Assembly: GCA_963281255.1 (NCBI GenBank)
Contig: OY725495.1
Location: 1,302,001 to 1,366,000 of the forward strand
Direction: 5' to 3'
DNA: 64,000 nt
Source: Aphrocallistes beatrix
Lineage: Eukaryota; Porifera; Hexactinellida; Sceptrulophora; Aphrocallistidae
Positions 1 through 10,719 of this stretch are shown piece by piece (the first letter of the stretch is position 1; each line of letters starts with the position of its first letter). The position numbers were made by a program, and so were the translations under genes. Below the pieces are notes generated by a model. The model did no database searches. It was not told the origin of the DNA and saw only the letters and a list, made by a program, of their open reading frames with translations.

Positions 1-139
1 TAAATAAACCTATAAAATAGCTAGATGACTGAATTTTGTATGGGGCATGTAAAGTCAATAATTAATACGTAGTGGGCATAAAATCCATTTTTATTATTGT
101 TGTTTAATTATTTTTTATTTCTTGAACATTTTCTTTTAG

Positions 140-268
140 TTTTCTTGACGGTATTTCGAGAATATCTGCTGAGAATTATATCCCAACAGTTGATGATGTA
201 TTACGTTCTCGAAAAGCAACTACTGGAATACAAGAATATCCCTTCGACATAGCTAATATTACCTTTAG
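140..268 (+). CDS. G-protein alpha subunit, Gq class: internal exon with switch I (partial gene)
   Basis: This is an internal exon of a heterotrimeric G-protein alpha subunit, the GTPase that passes signals from seven-helix receptors to effectors at the inner plasma membrane. It is preceded by a T-rich tract and AG (138-139) and followed by GTGAGT (269-274). One base completes the previous codon, then 42 codons follow, ending in a split AG|G arginine codon. The peptide reads FLDGISRISAENYIP, then DVLRSRKATTGIQEYPFDI. The LRSRKATTGI part is switch I: it keeps the arginine that is ADP-ribosylated by cholera toxin in Gs and the Mg-binding threonine. EYPFD matches Gq-class proteins better than G12/13 (EYDFE). 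Earlier exons, with the P-loop and helical domain, lie upstream of the window. Seen: splice sites and motifs. Known: family assignment. Inferred: that this is an expressed gene. Confidence 0.9.
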
Positions 269-489
269 GTGAGTTGGTCAGATTAATGTTAATTTTCTAA
301 TTTAAAAAAAATTATTCACATCAATCATCTCTATTTTATTGTCTGTTGCTACACAAGTTATTTAATTTTAATTTTGTCTCCTTAAAACTTTTTTTGTAGT
401 TGCGTTGTGAGGAATGAAATTATCACCCTTAACATATGCTTTTGTACCCACATGCGTAGAATGCAGAAAATATTTAATGTATTTTTTAT

Positions 490-600
490 GCAAGCGTACT
501 TCACTTGTTTGCGCTGCGCACATGTGTCCGCTGGAGACGTCCTTTGGTGCCTAGGCTCACATTGATTATTTGCAAGGGGCATTAGTTCTGTTCCCAACAT
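490..600 (-). mobile_element. Decayed 3' end of Helitron-like family A
   Basis: Read on the minus strand, this short block has the family A order: an AT-rich stretch, a GCCTAGGC-type hairpin, a GTGTCCGC-type hairpin, and the CGCAGCGCAAGC...AAGCG terminal motif, with several changes. Better copies are at 37876-38435 and 40501-40999. It is a truncated relic. Confidence 0.55.
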
Positions 601-679
601 AATTGTGTATATTTTTCCACGAGTCGAATAATCTTAGTTATTATGGTGGTTAGATATTGTAGATAAAATTTTCTGAAAG

Positions 680-1525
680 ATTTTGACGAGTTTATCCTAT
701 CTAGAATCTTGAACTGCAACTTGCGGACAAAGTTTGTAAAGAAGAAATGTGCCGCGTGCCGCAGTTAAAATCGAGATTTTGTGTCCACTACTCTCCTAAT
801 TATCTCTCTAGACTCCCTACGTTATGGAAAATTTAGCTCAGACGTTTAAAGTTAAAGTTTATAGATTTATATACCCCCCGAATCCATGCTAATATGTTCT
901 CAGGGGGTTCACAATCTGGGTGAGAGGCTAAACCTACTGTTAGTTACTTATTACTGTCATGTATGCGACATGTGTGTATGCATATGATAGAGTGTTACAG
1001 AGGAAAACTCGGCTAACAGTAAGCAAGAAAGATTGCACCTAACTTAACTTTACCTTTAAATGAGATGACATCCTTAGTGCTTTCAGCTCACTAAGGTTCT
1101 GCAAGAATGTAGCCTGAGATTACATTACCGAACAATGTAATTGAGGGTAAATTGCAAATGACTTGAGCGAGGTTAGAACCAATTACCTAAGTCTTGGTAT
1201 TCAAACGCCCTAACCACTGCACCACCCAAGCAGAACTTTGGGTGTATGAAAAATAGTTTTCGATATGTCCAAATTGACCTGATTTCAACTTATCATTGAA
1301 TTGATAACTTCTCCTATAGAACTAAGATGAATGGATTTCTTTGATAAAACAGTAGATTTCGGGCGCTAATCATCTCCCCGAATATCGATGGTGAAGAGAT
1401 AGTTGTGAAAGTAGTGGGGCCATATTATCGATTTAGCTGCGGCACGCGACGCATTTTTTCTTCATAAGCTTTGTCCTATAAATTGTAGTCCAAGGTTCAA
1501 GATTGGATAAACTTGGATAAACTAC
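680..1525. repeat. Inverted repeat with arms of about 130 bp around a SINE-like core
   Basis: The left arm (about 683-805, with GCCGCGTGCCGCAGTTAAAA) and the right arm (about 1393-1522, with TTTAGCTGCGGCACGCGACG) are imperfect reverse complements. Both carry TAAACT/AGTTTATCC near the outside and GAGATA/TATCTC near the inside. This looks like an old foldback or TIR element. The roughly 580 bp between the arms include the tRNA-derived head at 1150-1235. I could not fix the ends or a target duplication. Confidence 0.5.
860..1235 (-). repeat. tRNA-derived SINE (minus strand)
   Basis: On the minus strand a polymerase III A box (TGGTGCAGTGGTTAGG, 1224-1209) is followed by a B box (GGTTCTAACC, 1180-1171), spaced as in a tRNA-derived SINE head. 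There is no clear cloverleaf for a real tRNA, so I call it a SINE. The downstream end is a guess; the body runs to about 860. Confidence 0.5.
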
Positions 1526-1554
1526 TTTTTGATACATATTTCGTCCTAATAGAA

Positions 1555-2725
1555 TGATGAGTCATCATTTTTGTTTATAGTTGTATCATATGTGACGAAT
1601 GTTAATATACACAGTCATAGCCTACTATATATAAGGCCTAAGAGTAACTTAACCAGGGATGCGGTAGAAGATGGATGAAGAAATACATGAGCTGCCTTAA
1701 ATCATTAACAAAGCACAATAGAGCTTAGGAATGTATTACCAGCATATATAAATATGGTATCAAAGCACCCATATCCGTTGTTAAAATTTAGATTAGCCAT
1801 CAAAAGATTGCGCAACAGGTTATATTTGGGTCAAATTTAGTGATTTTCAGAGGCCGTTTAAGGGCACTTCTAAGTGTTTTTATTATAAGATTTTTCGCAT
1901 TGAACTGAGAAGTGAATGTGTAAATACGAAAAATTTGGAATTTTTTCATGGAATGTTCTTACATTCCAGTGTTGCTATGGAAACGTATTTTGGTCAGTTG
2001 GGGCTATATCTTGAAAACAGCGATAGCTAGACATTCAAATATAATCCCATTTGATAGCAAATAGGTTACTTCCTATTTAGCTATAATACAATTTCTGTGT
2101 CTAAATTCAATGGTTTACGAGATATTCGACAAATAACAAATGTGACCAATATGATAAATTGTCTAATAACTCGTAAATTATTGAATTAAGACATAGAAAT
2201 TGTATTATAGCTTGATAGGAAGTAGCCTATTTGCTAACAAATGGGATTACATTTGAATGTCTAGCTATCGCTGTTTTCAAGATATGGCCCCAACTGACCA
2301 AAACACGTTTCCATAGCAACACTGGAATGTAAGAACTTTCCATGAAAAAATTCCAAATTTTTCGTATTAACACATTCACTTCACAGTTCTATGCGAAAAA
2401 CTTTATAATAAAAACACATGAAGTACCCTTAAACGACCTCTGACAATCTCTAAATTTTAACAACGGATATGGGTGCTTTGACACCATATTTATATATACT
2501 GGTAATACATTCCTAAGCTCTATTGTGCTTTGTTAATGATTTAAGGCAGCTCATGTATTTCTTCAACCATCTTCTACTGCATCCTTAGTGCCAAATTCGC
2601 AAGTTACTCTCAGGCCTTATTATAATAGGCTATGACACAGTCTATTAAAATTTCAGCTTTCTATATAGCACCTAAAATGACTGAGTTATCATGGAAAAAC
2701 TGAGATTTCTAGCAATTCAAAAAGA
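1555..2725 (-). mobile_element. Helitron-like family A fragment, split by the foldback at 1616-2634
   Basis: Bases 1555-1615 (GATGAGTCATCATTTTTG...) and 2642-2725 (CTATTAAAATTTCAGC...) are contiguous in other family A copies, such as 38090-38190. Here a P-like foldback element separates them. Both Helitron termini are missing. Confidence 0.6.
1616..2634. mobile_element. P-like foldback element (near-perfect 1 kb palindrome)
   Basis: The element starts CATAGCCTAC and ends GTAGGCTATG-like (ATAGGCTATG). Each half is the reverse complement of the other across about 1 kb, with the turn near 2125. It is flanked by a 7-bp direct repeat, ACACAGT (1609-1615 and 2635-2641). The same ends and a 7-bp duplication flank the THAP/P-like element at 13364-16312, so this is probably a non-autonomous derivative moved by that transposase. 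It has no coding capacity. It could fold into a very long hairpin if transcribed. Confidence 0.75.
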
Positions 2726-2732
2726 GACTATG

Positions 2733-2761
2733 ACTCTCTCTCTCTCTCTATATATATATAT
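2733..2761. repeat. (CT)n(AT)n microsatellite
   Basis: A run of CT dinucleotides passes directly into AT dinucleotides. It is typical of the microsatellite stretch near family A Helitron 5' ends in this window. Confidence 0.8.
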
Positions 2762-2931
2762 GCTTGTACGATAGACTCGGTTAGTACTTGTACGTACTCA
2801 TTTCTCTGATTCAAAATCCATCTATAATATAGATTTCTATGTACTTGTAGTACCAACTCGACTAGTACGTGCTAATTATTCCTTCCTGAAGGGGTACCTC
2901 TTATCCGAGTACTACTGCAAAATATATATAT

Positions 2932-3599
2932 GTGGGTGCTCAAAAAAATAAGTTTGAATCCTTAGATGAACACTCTTCAAATAGTTTACCTTAATCACCA
3001 TATATTCACCATTAAGAATTCAAGTAATTTGGATATGATTTAGTGGGGTCGCGCAAGTCTGGCTCCCACATCGTGCAGGCTTATAATGAGACCTGTTCGG
3101 GTTGGGGCTTAAAATTGCAAAAGGCGTACTTCTGAAGATAGAAAGAAACTAGTAACTTTATTTCTGAGATATTTGGGAATTGCTTTATTTCAGCTAATAA
3201 TACATTTTAATTAAAATCTACCGTTTGGAGATATTGATGAAAACAATTGGAATCATTAGTAATTTAAGAACGAAGGCTGTCTCGACTGTTTTCACCAGTA
3301 TCCCCGAACTTGTAGATTTCAAATAATTAAAATGTATTATTTGCTGGTATAAAACCACCTCCAAATATCTCAAAAAAGGTTACTAGTTTTTTGGCATATC
3401 AGAAGTACCCTTTTGCATTTTTCGTCCCAACCCGGATATATCACATTATAAAGCTGCACGAGGTGGAGCCTACCAAGCGAGAACACTACATTATCTCCAA
3501 ATTGCTTGAAACTTTTATAGTGAATATCTGGCGATCAAGGTGAACTATTTGAATAGTGTGCATCTAAAGATACGAACTTCCGAGTTTTTGGAGCACCCA
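2932..3599. mobile_element. Palindromic MITE, GTGGGTGCTC ends
   Basis: The ends GTGGGTGCTC and GAGCACCCA are inverted, and the similarity continues inward for about 300 bp on each side (for example CTTAGATGAACACT against AGTGTGCATCTAAAG). The middle also folds around 3230-3300. A related copy lies at 8967-9470. No protein is encoded. It lies 6 bp from the Tc1 element at 3606. Confidence 0.65.
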
Positions 3600-3605
3600 A
3601 ATATA

Positions 3606-4950
3606 CAGGGTGTCTCAAAAGTTTTTTCCGGTTTTATAATTTATCAAAATATTCCTTTTACATCAGTGCTTGCATTTAAACTCGCCCTTTTTTGATAATA
3701 TTTAACTTGAACGGTCATAATGTTTGATTGAAATACAAATCAATTGTATTTGTTAACATCTTGTGATTTTCTTGACCTCACTTCATCATCAATATATAGT
3801 TTATATTATGGATATCCAAAATTCCAGAATTGGTAAGAGATTACGTGCAATCGGTATGTTAGAATCTGGTATTAGCCAGAAACAGATTGCTCAGACCTTA
3901 GGGGTTACAGTTAAGACTGTTTGGAATTGGAAACGAAGATTCTATCAGGCAAATCTATGGCGGACAAACCTCGGTCTGGACGTCCAACACGGCTTTCTCG
4001 CGTTCCTAAAATCATTATTAGAAAAACTCTAGGCAAACGTTGGCAGTCTACGCGTAAACTTGCTTGTATCGTTTCGAAAAATTCACAGAGAGTTAGTAAA
4101 GACACGATACATCGTTATTTAAGGAATACCATCGGAGCAAAGCCATACAAAAGACCTTCGCAACCAAAATTGTCGGAAAAACAGAAGGAACAGCGGCTAC
4201 AATTCTGCCTTAGTCATAAATTTTGGGATGAACAGGATTGGAAAATGGTTCTTTTTAGTGACGAGAGTTCTTTTGAACTTTTCTACCCAACAAATCGGCA
4301 GAACGATCGGGTTTGGAGTCAGAATGCGCGAAACATTGAGCCTATTCAGACAGTTAAATTCCCGCCTAAAATCATGGTCTGGGGGATGATGAGTGGCACT
4401 GGGATCTCGGAACTCCATTTTCTTCCTCCCAAACAATCTGTAAATGCAGAATACTATATAAAAGAAATTTTGGAGAAGTCCTGCCTTCCTACCTTGAAGA
4501 GAAGGAAAACTACAGGCCCAGTGACAGAACGGAAAATGTGTCGCTTGATGTCCGAGGCCATTTTTATGCAGGATGGGGCTCCTGCCCACACCGCCAAAAA
4601 GACGCAAACCTGGCTTTCCAATCATATTCCAGGGTACTGGGCTAAAGGAATTTGGCCTAGCAATTCACCAGATTTAAATCCCATTGAAAATCTTTGGGCG
4701 ATTATTCAAGCAGAGCTTGACAAGAAGAGACCAGCCACCAACTTGTCAGAGCTCGCTAATTACCTGAAAAATATCTGGAATGGACTCACACCGTCGATTT
4801 TGGAGAATTTAATCTCAGGGATGCCTGCTCGAATTAATTCTTATATCCAACTTAAAGGAGATTATATTGGCAAATAATTTAAGGTTTCTATACTATAGTT
4901 TACAAGTTATGGGTATTAGTACAACCGGAAAAAGCTTTTGAGACACCCTG
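3606..4950 (+). mobile_element. Tc1/mariner-type transposon, DD37E class
   Basis: The 1345-bp element has inverted ends of about 28 bp (CAGGGTGTCTCAAAAG, then CTTTTTCCGGTT on the mirror arm) with one visible mismatch. TA lies on each side (3604-3605 and 4951-4952). It carries one transposase gene on the + strand. It interrupts the AT-rich part of a family A Helitron, whose body resumes at 4962. The well-kept ends suggest a fairly recent insertion. Confidence 0.9.
3808..4877 (+). pseudogene. DD37E Tc1-like transposase, one frameshift
   Basis: This is a transposase that would bind the element ends and cut and rejoin DNA in the nucleus. The N-terminal part (3808 to about 3945) has a helix-turn-helix, SQKQIAQTLGVTVKTVWNWK. 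It then runs out of frame, and the protein resumes in the next frame with the GRPR-type hook (KPRSGRPTRLS, about 3963) and continues to the stop at 4875-4877. The catalytic triad is visible: D in LFSDESSFE, D in MQDGAPAHT, and E in LNPIENLW. By my count 37 residues separate the second D and the E, so this is DD37E, not the DD34E of Tc1. A net one-base change near 3940-3955 breaks the gene. Apart from that, no stop is seen in the catalytic part. Confidence 0.88.
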
Positions 4951-4961
4951 TATATAATGTA

Positions 4962-5441
4962 ACGAATTGATTGAAACTGTCAGGCGCAGAAAGCTATTTT
5001 TTGTCACTTATTTTTTTGGCTATGGACTCAATAAGTCCTGATCTCAGACGAAAATGTCGACTCATCATGGAATTATAATGTCATTGTCAGCTTTTTATAA
5101 TTCGAAATTTTAGTTTCTGACTATAACTCAACCATTTTAGGTGATAAAAGGCTAAAATTTTAATATAATGTGTATATTAATTTATTTAAATTTTGATAAA
5201 ACTTTCATCTAAAAATAATGACTCATCACTCTGTTATGACGTCATCTTTGCGGATCTTAAATGTAAAACTTACAAATTTAATGATTTTTCGAGTGATATT
5301 GATTATAACAGTAAGACATATATATTTAAAGATGCTGTCTCAGTTGTATTCAATAAATGTGAACCCAGACGCCCGAAAGCCGCCTCGGGCGGACACAAAG
5401 CATTCGCCAGCCGTGCAGCGTAAGCAAGCTAAGCCCGCTTC
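4962..5441 (+). mobile_element. Helitron-like family A, 3' part
   Basis: It begins with the family A body (GTAACGAATTGATTGAA) just after the Tc1 element and runs through a TGACGTCA palindrome (5235-5243) to the GC-rich hairpin end near 5441. The terminal hairpin is eroded (AAGCTAAGCCCGCTT). The 5' terminus lies left of the Tc1 insertion and was not found. Short open frames in the hairpin region are not genes. Confidence 0.7.
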
Positions 5442-5574
5442 TGTTTTCTTTGACTAAATTACATTATGAATGCTATTTTTCCAAATTAAAGTATTTTCGA
5501 ATATGATTGTCTAAAAATGTTTTGGGTAATCATGAATAGATTCGCATAAATAGAAGAGGTTAATTATCATTCAC

Positions 5575-5640
5575 CGGCTTCGACTGCATCTCTGGTCCAA
5601 AGTTACATTCTACTGTGAGGCCACTATTGCACTGATGTAA
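5575..5640. repeat. Possible P-like element end fragment
   Basis: The string CGACTGCATCTCTGGTCC...CTACTGTGAGGCC resembles the subterminal block of the P-like foldback (CATCCTTAGTGCC...GCAAGTTACTCTCAGGCC, 2580-2618). It is degraded, and no partner end was found nearby. Confidence 0.35.
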
Positions 5641-5946
5641 ATGCTATGCAGATGATTGTTGCACCTTTCAATATAACCTGGATTCTTTAAGAATAGATGA
5701 TCGGTTAATTGCAGGGAATTCATTCCTTTTAGTACGTAAACTAATGGAACTGGATGTAGTAGATTCACTGTAGCTAGAGAAAATGCATCATATCTTCGCC
5801 TGTGCTGACTCTTTCTCCGCCTCCGCTGCACCTACAATAAATGAAATTGGAATTATTTTAAAAGTTTGTACACATTAAATATCACAGTATTTAATAAAGA
5901 TGAAAAGAGGCTTTAAACCATTGTTCCTTGCCATGTTTCATGTCTA

Positions 5947-6210
5947 CTAGTAAAACAAGAAGCATTTGCGAATTGACTTCATGGTGACAGGCTTGTACAA
6001 ATCACATTTACACCCCACGTGGTATCTCAGTCTTCTGACATTCCATGCCTTTTTCATTGGTTCCAAAATTACATTTCCAACTGCTCCTGCATATGCCAAC
6101 AGAGTAGGGCAGCCTTTAGGAGTTGTATGTCCGAGTTTCTGAACTGGCATCTCCGAGGCATTACATACGAAGCAATTGAGTCGAAGTTCAGGACTATTGT
6201 CTACATCCAT
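5947..6210 (-). pseudogene. Unrecognised relic with Cys/His-rich peptide
   Basis: An 87-codon open stretch on the minus strand contains CFVCN, then H, then YHVGCKCDLY. The spacing recalls the Cys/His N-terminal region of some unnamed transposon-borne proteins, in which a C-x2-C is followed by YHxxC. It has no clear start, promoter or neighbour gene. It may be the N-terminal relative of the Cys-rich relic at 59600-60110, but that is inference. I do not assign a function. Confidence 0.25.
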
Positions 6211-6396
6211 ACTGCAACACTATGATGCTCTCAAAGACAAAGAAAATAATAGTACTTATTATTACATTTTTGGAATTTTACGTAGTTTGCGACAAACAAG
6301 AAATGTGAGTGTGAACTTTTTTCCACCAAAGAGTATTTCTGATGCAAAGAAAGTGATAGCAATCGTTTCAGAATCATGACAAACCCCTCATTAATA

Positions 6397-6886
6397 CGAG
6401 GGGAGTTCAATAAGTAATTAGCCTGAACCTGAACAACTATATTTATTTGAAACTTTTGTTGTTTCTTTTTCATTATAATCACCTAGAACATCAATGCACT
6501 TCTCCCAACGTTTGATCCAGGTTTCAAATCCACTATGGAAAAAGGTCTTAGGTTGCTTGTCAGAAAACCTATTTACAGCTTCGACCAACTCTTCGTCACT
6601 GCCAAATTTCCAATTTTTCCAAATTTTTCAAAAGCTATTGATATAAGAAATTTGGAAATTTGCCAAATTGCATAGGAGGGAGCTGAGTCACCGTAAACGT
6701 TAACTAGCCTTTGGTGGATCGGCGAAAAAAAAGAAAAAAAAAAGAAGAAATGTATTATAAAATAGATAAGAATTGGTTGAAGCTGAAAATTAGTTGTCTA
6801 CATGTTGACAAACAACTATGCTTAATTTCATTCATCAATAATAAAGAGAAGACTGGTAGGCTAAGAACTTATTGAACTCCCCCTCG
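6397..6886 (-). mobile_element. Mariner-type element with internal deletion
   Basis: Ends CGAGGGGAGTTCAATAAGT and ACTTATTGAACTCCCCCTCG are inverted, with TA on both sides (6395-6396, 6887-6888). The 490-bp element keeps only the C-terminal coding part of a mariner transposase on the minus strand (about 6600-6415), including FFHSGFETWIKRWEKCID, which matches the usual mariner C-terminus. The catalytic core has been lost. A purine run (about 6725-6750) lies inside it. Confidence 0.8.
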
Positions 6887-6982
6887 TATTCCCTGACTAT
6901 ATATATTTACATCGTGAACTTTTACGAGTCAAGATTTTCATGATTTTAAATCCGTTTTTTCGCATCAGCATGCTATTAATGA

Positions 6983-7505
6983 TTGATATTTCTTTTTGGT
7001 GGTTGGGCTTCCCCATTTTCATCTTTTCCTAATTGTTTTCGAGAATTTTTGCATGGGAGATTGTCGATTGGAGATGAATTGCGAGTTGGTAGCCCCTCAC
7101 CTCAAAGACCAGGGGAATTACGAACCATTTGCGGAGCCTGCGATATAAAGATTGTAGAATCACAAATGAGACAATTCGGTAATTCACTACCCTAGGGATA
7201 TCATCACAGGATTTTAGAAATATTTTCTACAAAGACCTTGGACTCCACAAGTTGAGTTGTCTCTGGATCACACCTCTTAACTGAAGATATAACAGAGTCC
7301 CAGGTCGACTGCTATGTGCTTATGGTCATTAAATGTGATATTGAGACATCTACTCGCTTTTCTCAAATCATTGCTGGTATTGAAACGTGGTTATACTCTT
7401 ATAAACTTGAAAAGAAGGCCCAATTGCATGCATGAATGTTTCTAGTTGAGAGTGCTCCAATAAAAGTGGTGCTTAGTCATGTGACCAGAAAGTTGATAGT
7501 CGCTA
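6983..7505 (+). pseudogene. Decayed mariner transposase fragment
   Basis: Fragments in shifting frames follow mariner order: FREFLHGRLSIGDELRVGSP (end of the HTH domain and GRP hook), FYKDLGLHKLSCLWITP (the region before the catalytic core), then IETWLYSYKLEKKAQ, corresponding to the GDETWIYSYEPE motif of mariners with the first catalytic D lost, then SAPIKVV and TRKLIVA. The sequence breaks off where the P-like fragment at 7532 begins. It is too decayed to function. The assignment rests on motif order, not on a continuous frame. Confidence 0.55.
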
Positions 7506-7531
7506 TATCCTTACTATTAAACTCTTTTTTT

Positions 7532-7965
7532 TTTTTATCGCCTCGATATTGCAAGTGCATAGTCTGTCTAAATTCAAAGGTTTACGAGGTTTTTAACATT
7601 TTATTATATTGGTTACATTTGGTAATTAGTCGATTAACTCGTAGACCATTGAATTTAGGTGTATAAATTATATATTCGCTTAATATGAAGTTGTCTATTG
7701 GCTATCTAATAGTGCTAATTTGAATACTTGTTTATTTCAGTTTTCGAGATAATACCCTAACTGACCAACTTGATTTCCCATAGTAATCCCGGAATGTAGC
7801 AACATTCCATGAAAAAATCCAAATTTTTGCATCAACCCCTACATTCCTAGCTCTATTCTACGTCGTTAATGATTTAAGACAGCTCATGTTAGTTCAACTA
7901 TCTTCGACCGCATCCCTGTCCAAAATCTGCAAGTTATTGTGAGGTCTTATATATAGTAGGCCATA
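7532..7965. mobile_element. Truncated P-like foldback copy
   Basis: From about 7560 the sequence follows the right half of the foldback at 1616-2634 (AACTCGTAGACCATTGAATT, later GTTAATGATTTAAGACAGCTC and CATCCCTGTCC), ending GTAGGCCATA. The left half is mostly missing. It is clearly diverged. Confidence 0.55.
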
Positions 7966-8638
7966 TACAGAGATATTGCATACTTTAATAGTATTAAGCT
8001 AGTTTTGTAATTAATCAACGGAGTACTGTCCGATAATGACTAGCATTCACACACCGTCCAACTTAATTAACCAGAGTTGATATAATATTGGATCAGGAAA
8101 CCTTACAAGTGATTCCAGTTTCAAAATACCTCGAAACAAATATATGAATGTCATTGTCATTAAGCTATTGAAATGATTCACAATCTATATTGATCCCAAA
8201 AAAAATTTATAACTGACGATAAGGTTGAAACCGATTGAACCGAATATCAATATTCATGAATAGTTCACGAACCTAATATGAATACTGGTAGTATTCGGGT
8301 ACTCCAACCGAATACGAATGCTGATAATTATCGGGTACTACATAACTTCTAATACTGTGCGGCTAAAATAGTCTTTAATAGAAGATTGTAAATTGTTAGT
8401 ATCGTATGTTGCCCTATTTACAGATAATGACTTGATATTAAGGTAAATTGGTTGGAAAATATGTATTCACCGAGGTTGACCTGATTAAACTGGATATAAG
8501 TATTCATTAATATTCCCTAACCGAATACGAATACTGATAATATTCGGCTGCTCCTACTGAATATCAACTATTTGCCAGATAGTATTTAGTGTAAACAAAT
8601 ATTGAACTCGGTTGTAAACTTGCTATTTTTATAACAAA
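7966..8638. repeat. Interspersed GAATACTGATAATATTCGG repeats
   Basis: Variants of CCGAATACGAATACTGATAATATTCGG recur at about 8222, 8275-8300, 8315-8335 and 8520-8550, separated by ordinary AT-rich sequence. They are self-complementary around the centre. I saw no gene in this stretch. Confidence 0.4.
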
Positions 8639-9514
8639 CAAGCGCGATTCGCTTGCTTCCGCTGCGCGGCAGGCGAAAACAAAGTGTTCTCCTGAGACAC
8701 TCTTTGGGCGACTTGGCTAACATTGATTAATCATAAGGTTGATAACATCTCTAAATACGTCGGTCTTACTGTTGTAATCGATATCACAAAAAAATCTGAA
8801 ATTTCTAATTATAAAAAGGTGACAATGACGCCATAATTCCATGATGAGTAGACATTTTCGTCTGAGGTCAGAATTTAGTGGAGCCATAGCCAAAAGAATC
8901 CGAAATGACAAAATTAGCTTTCTGCGCCTGAGAGTTTCAATCAATTCGTTACATTATATATATTATAGGGTGGTCCAAAAAACTCGGAAGTTCGTATCTT
9001 TAGATGCACACTATTCAAATAGTTCAATTTGTTCGCCAAATATTCATTATAAAAGTTTCAAGCAATTTTGGAGATTATTTTGTGGTCACGCAATGCAGGC
9101 TCCCCTCGTGCAGATTAATAGTTTTGTCCGGGTTTGGGGCTTGAAAACCTACCGGTTCGGAGATATCGATGAAAACAGTTGAGACAGCCTTCGTTCTTAA
9201 AATTACTAATGGTCTCAACTGTTTTGATCAATATCTCCGAAACTGTAGATTTTAAGTCATTAAATTGTATTATTTGCTGATATAAACCCACCCCCAAAAA
9301 TCCCGGGCAAATCCCACTATAAATCTGCACGAGGGTCAGCCTGCCTTACGCGAGCACTAAATCATCTTGAAATTGCTTGAATTTTTAGGTGAATATTTGG
9401 TAAGCAATGTAAGTTATTTGATTAGTGTGCATCTGAAGATTCAAACTATCCAATTTTTTGGAACACCCTAATATATACTATATATAAACATAATTCGAAT
9501 TTTAATAGTAAAGG
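8639..9514 (-). mobile_element. Helitron-like family A, minus strand, interrupted by a MITE
   Basis: The 3' hairpin end is at 8639 (CAAGCGCGATTCGCTTGC on +) and the 5' end is near 9514 (CCTTTACTATTAAAATTCG on minus). A palindromic MITE (8967-9470) sits in the AT-repeat region. A second family A copy starts at once at 9515. Confidence 0.75.
8967..9470. mobile_element. Palindromic MITE, AGGGTGGTCC ends
   Basis: AGGGTGGTCCAAAAAACTCG pairs with the right end TTTTTTGGAACACCCT. The arms continue inward through the GATGCACACTATTCAAATA block, and the centre (about 9165-9240) is itself an inverted repeat around TGAAAACAGTTGAGAC. It is a relative of 2932-3599 and sits inside a Helitron. Confidence 0.7.
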
Positions 9515-9700
9515 CAAGCTCGCTTCGCTTGCTTGTGCCGCGCTGTTGGCGGACACTTTGTGACCACGGATGCCCCCTTTTGTGCGCCTGGACTCACATT
9601 GATTAATTATAAGGCACATAATATCTCTAAATACTTCTGTTTTACTGCTGTAATCGATATCACTCGAAAAATTACTAAATTTCAATTTTTCATTTTTTGA
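9515..9700 (-). mobile_element. Helitron-like family A fragment
   Basis: The 3' hairpin end (CAAGCTCGCTTCGCTTGC on +) abuts the previous copy, giving two copies in tandem in the same orientation. The body can be followed to about 9700, where the sequence changes to unrelated AT-rich DNA that includes a stray GTACGAATACTTTTGT motif shared with Tc-type MITE ends. Confidence 0.6.
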
Positions 9701-9835
9701 TGCATAATGATGACGTTCTAACAAAAATTGAATAATATTATAACAATATTGGTGGGAAATATTGGGGTGTACGAATACTTTTGTATCATGAGTTATCACC
9801 GTTGTATATGATGACATTAGTGGTCGAGTGGTGTA

Positions 9836-9911
9836 TATATATATATATATATATATGTCATTAACAACAATTAGTGGTATATATATATATACTATATATA
9901 AATATATGTCA
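9836..9911. repeat. (AT)n microsatellites with duplicated flank
   Basis: Two AT runs are each followed by the same ATGTCATTAACAACAATTA block, which suggests a local duplication of about 55 bp. Confidence 0.8.
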
Positions 9912-10690
9912 TTAACAACAATTAATGTGCGTTATGTATATAATAAATAAATTCGATCATAAAATAACTTTTAACAATCAAATAATAGACACAAAATAGC
10001 TGTATTCAATCATTTATATGAAATATAATTGTGAATTATATAATAAAAGTCAGAAAATTGATTAGTTCTCATATGAACCATTGAATTTCAATCACAAATA
10101 GTCCTTTTGATTGTATGCATTAAGTCACTACTGTTTGATTTCAATGTATTTGCATTATGATAAAATAATCGATTTTGATTGGTCAGCACATTTTGTTACT
10201 TATCTCGGCGAGGTGTAAACATTTCACTTAAAACATTCTTTGCGTTTTAATATTTAAGATATATCTGTTGAAATTTTTTAAAATCACTTTTCATCAGGAG
10301 GTAATTTAGTTTTAAACATCTGTATTGTTTTATCCTGATATGGATAAGAATATGAATGGAAAAAGTGTTCGAATACTTGTTTTCTGGTTATTTTATAATA
10401 TACGTATACTACTTAAGACCTTTGAATAACATAAGAATACAGCCAAAAATATGTCTAATGTCGAGAAAATCTAATAGCAAATGTTGTAAAACTCTTCCAG
10501 AAGTTGCAAAACCCCCTATGTTAGTTCATAACCTTGATCTCCCTTCCAAATTCCTTCATGCTCTAGTAGTTAATTGACTGAACTTATTAGATTCAATCTT
10601 ATGAACTTAACTTGAATCCTGTGCGGACTTATCAGGATATTAGATAGTTCAGCGTATTCAAAGAAATTCTACAATCAAAATACAGTTTCA
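9912..10690. other. AT-rich intron DNA, nothing recognised
   Basis: There is no convincing gene, repeat end or RNA. One open frame of 73 codons (10356-10577) looks like chance. Confidence 0.5.
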
Positions 10691-10693
10691 TAT

Positions 10694-10719
10694 AGCATAC
10701 GTATATAAACGTATGCTAT
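10694..10719. repeat. Short perfect hairpin
   Basis: TAGCATACGTATATAAACGTATGCTA has 11-bp arms around a 4-base loop. No terminator role is expected in a eukaryotic intron. Confidence 0.7.

Noticed and set aside
382-600. 72-codon minus frame near the first exon
   Set aside because: Its C-x and QRKQVKYAC part is a decayed Helitron end.
1156-1234. Functional tRNA gene on minus
   Set aside because: A and B boxes are present, but I could not form a cloverleaf; a SINE is the simpler call.
1610-2640. 5-bp duplication CACAG with TCATAGCC ends for the foldback
   Set aside because: CATAGCC ends with the 7-bp ACACAGT duplication agree with the THAP element and explain more bases.
10356-10577. 73-codon frame in the first intron
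   Set aside because: No motif, no splice context, composition of the surrounding AT-rich DNA.
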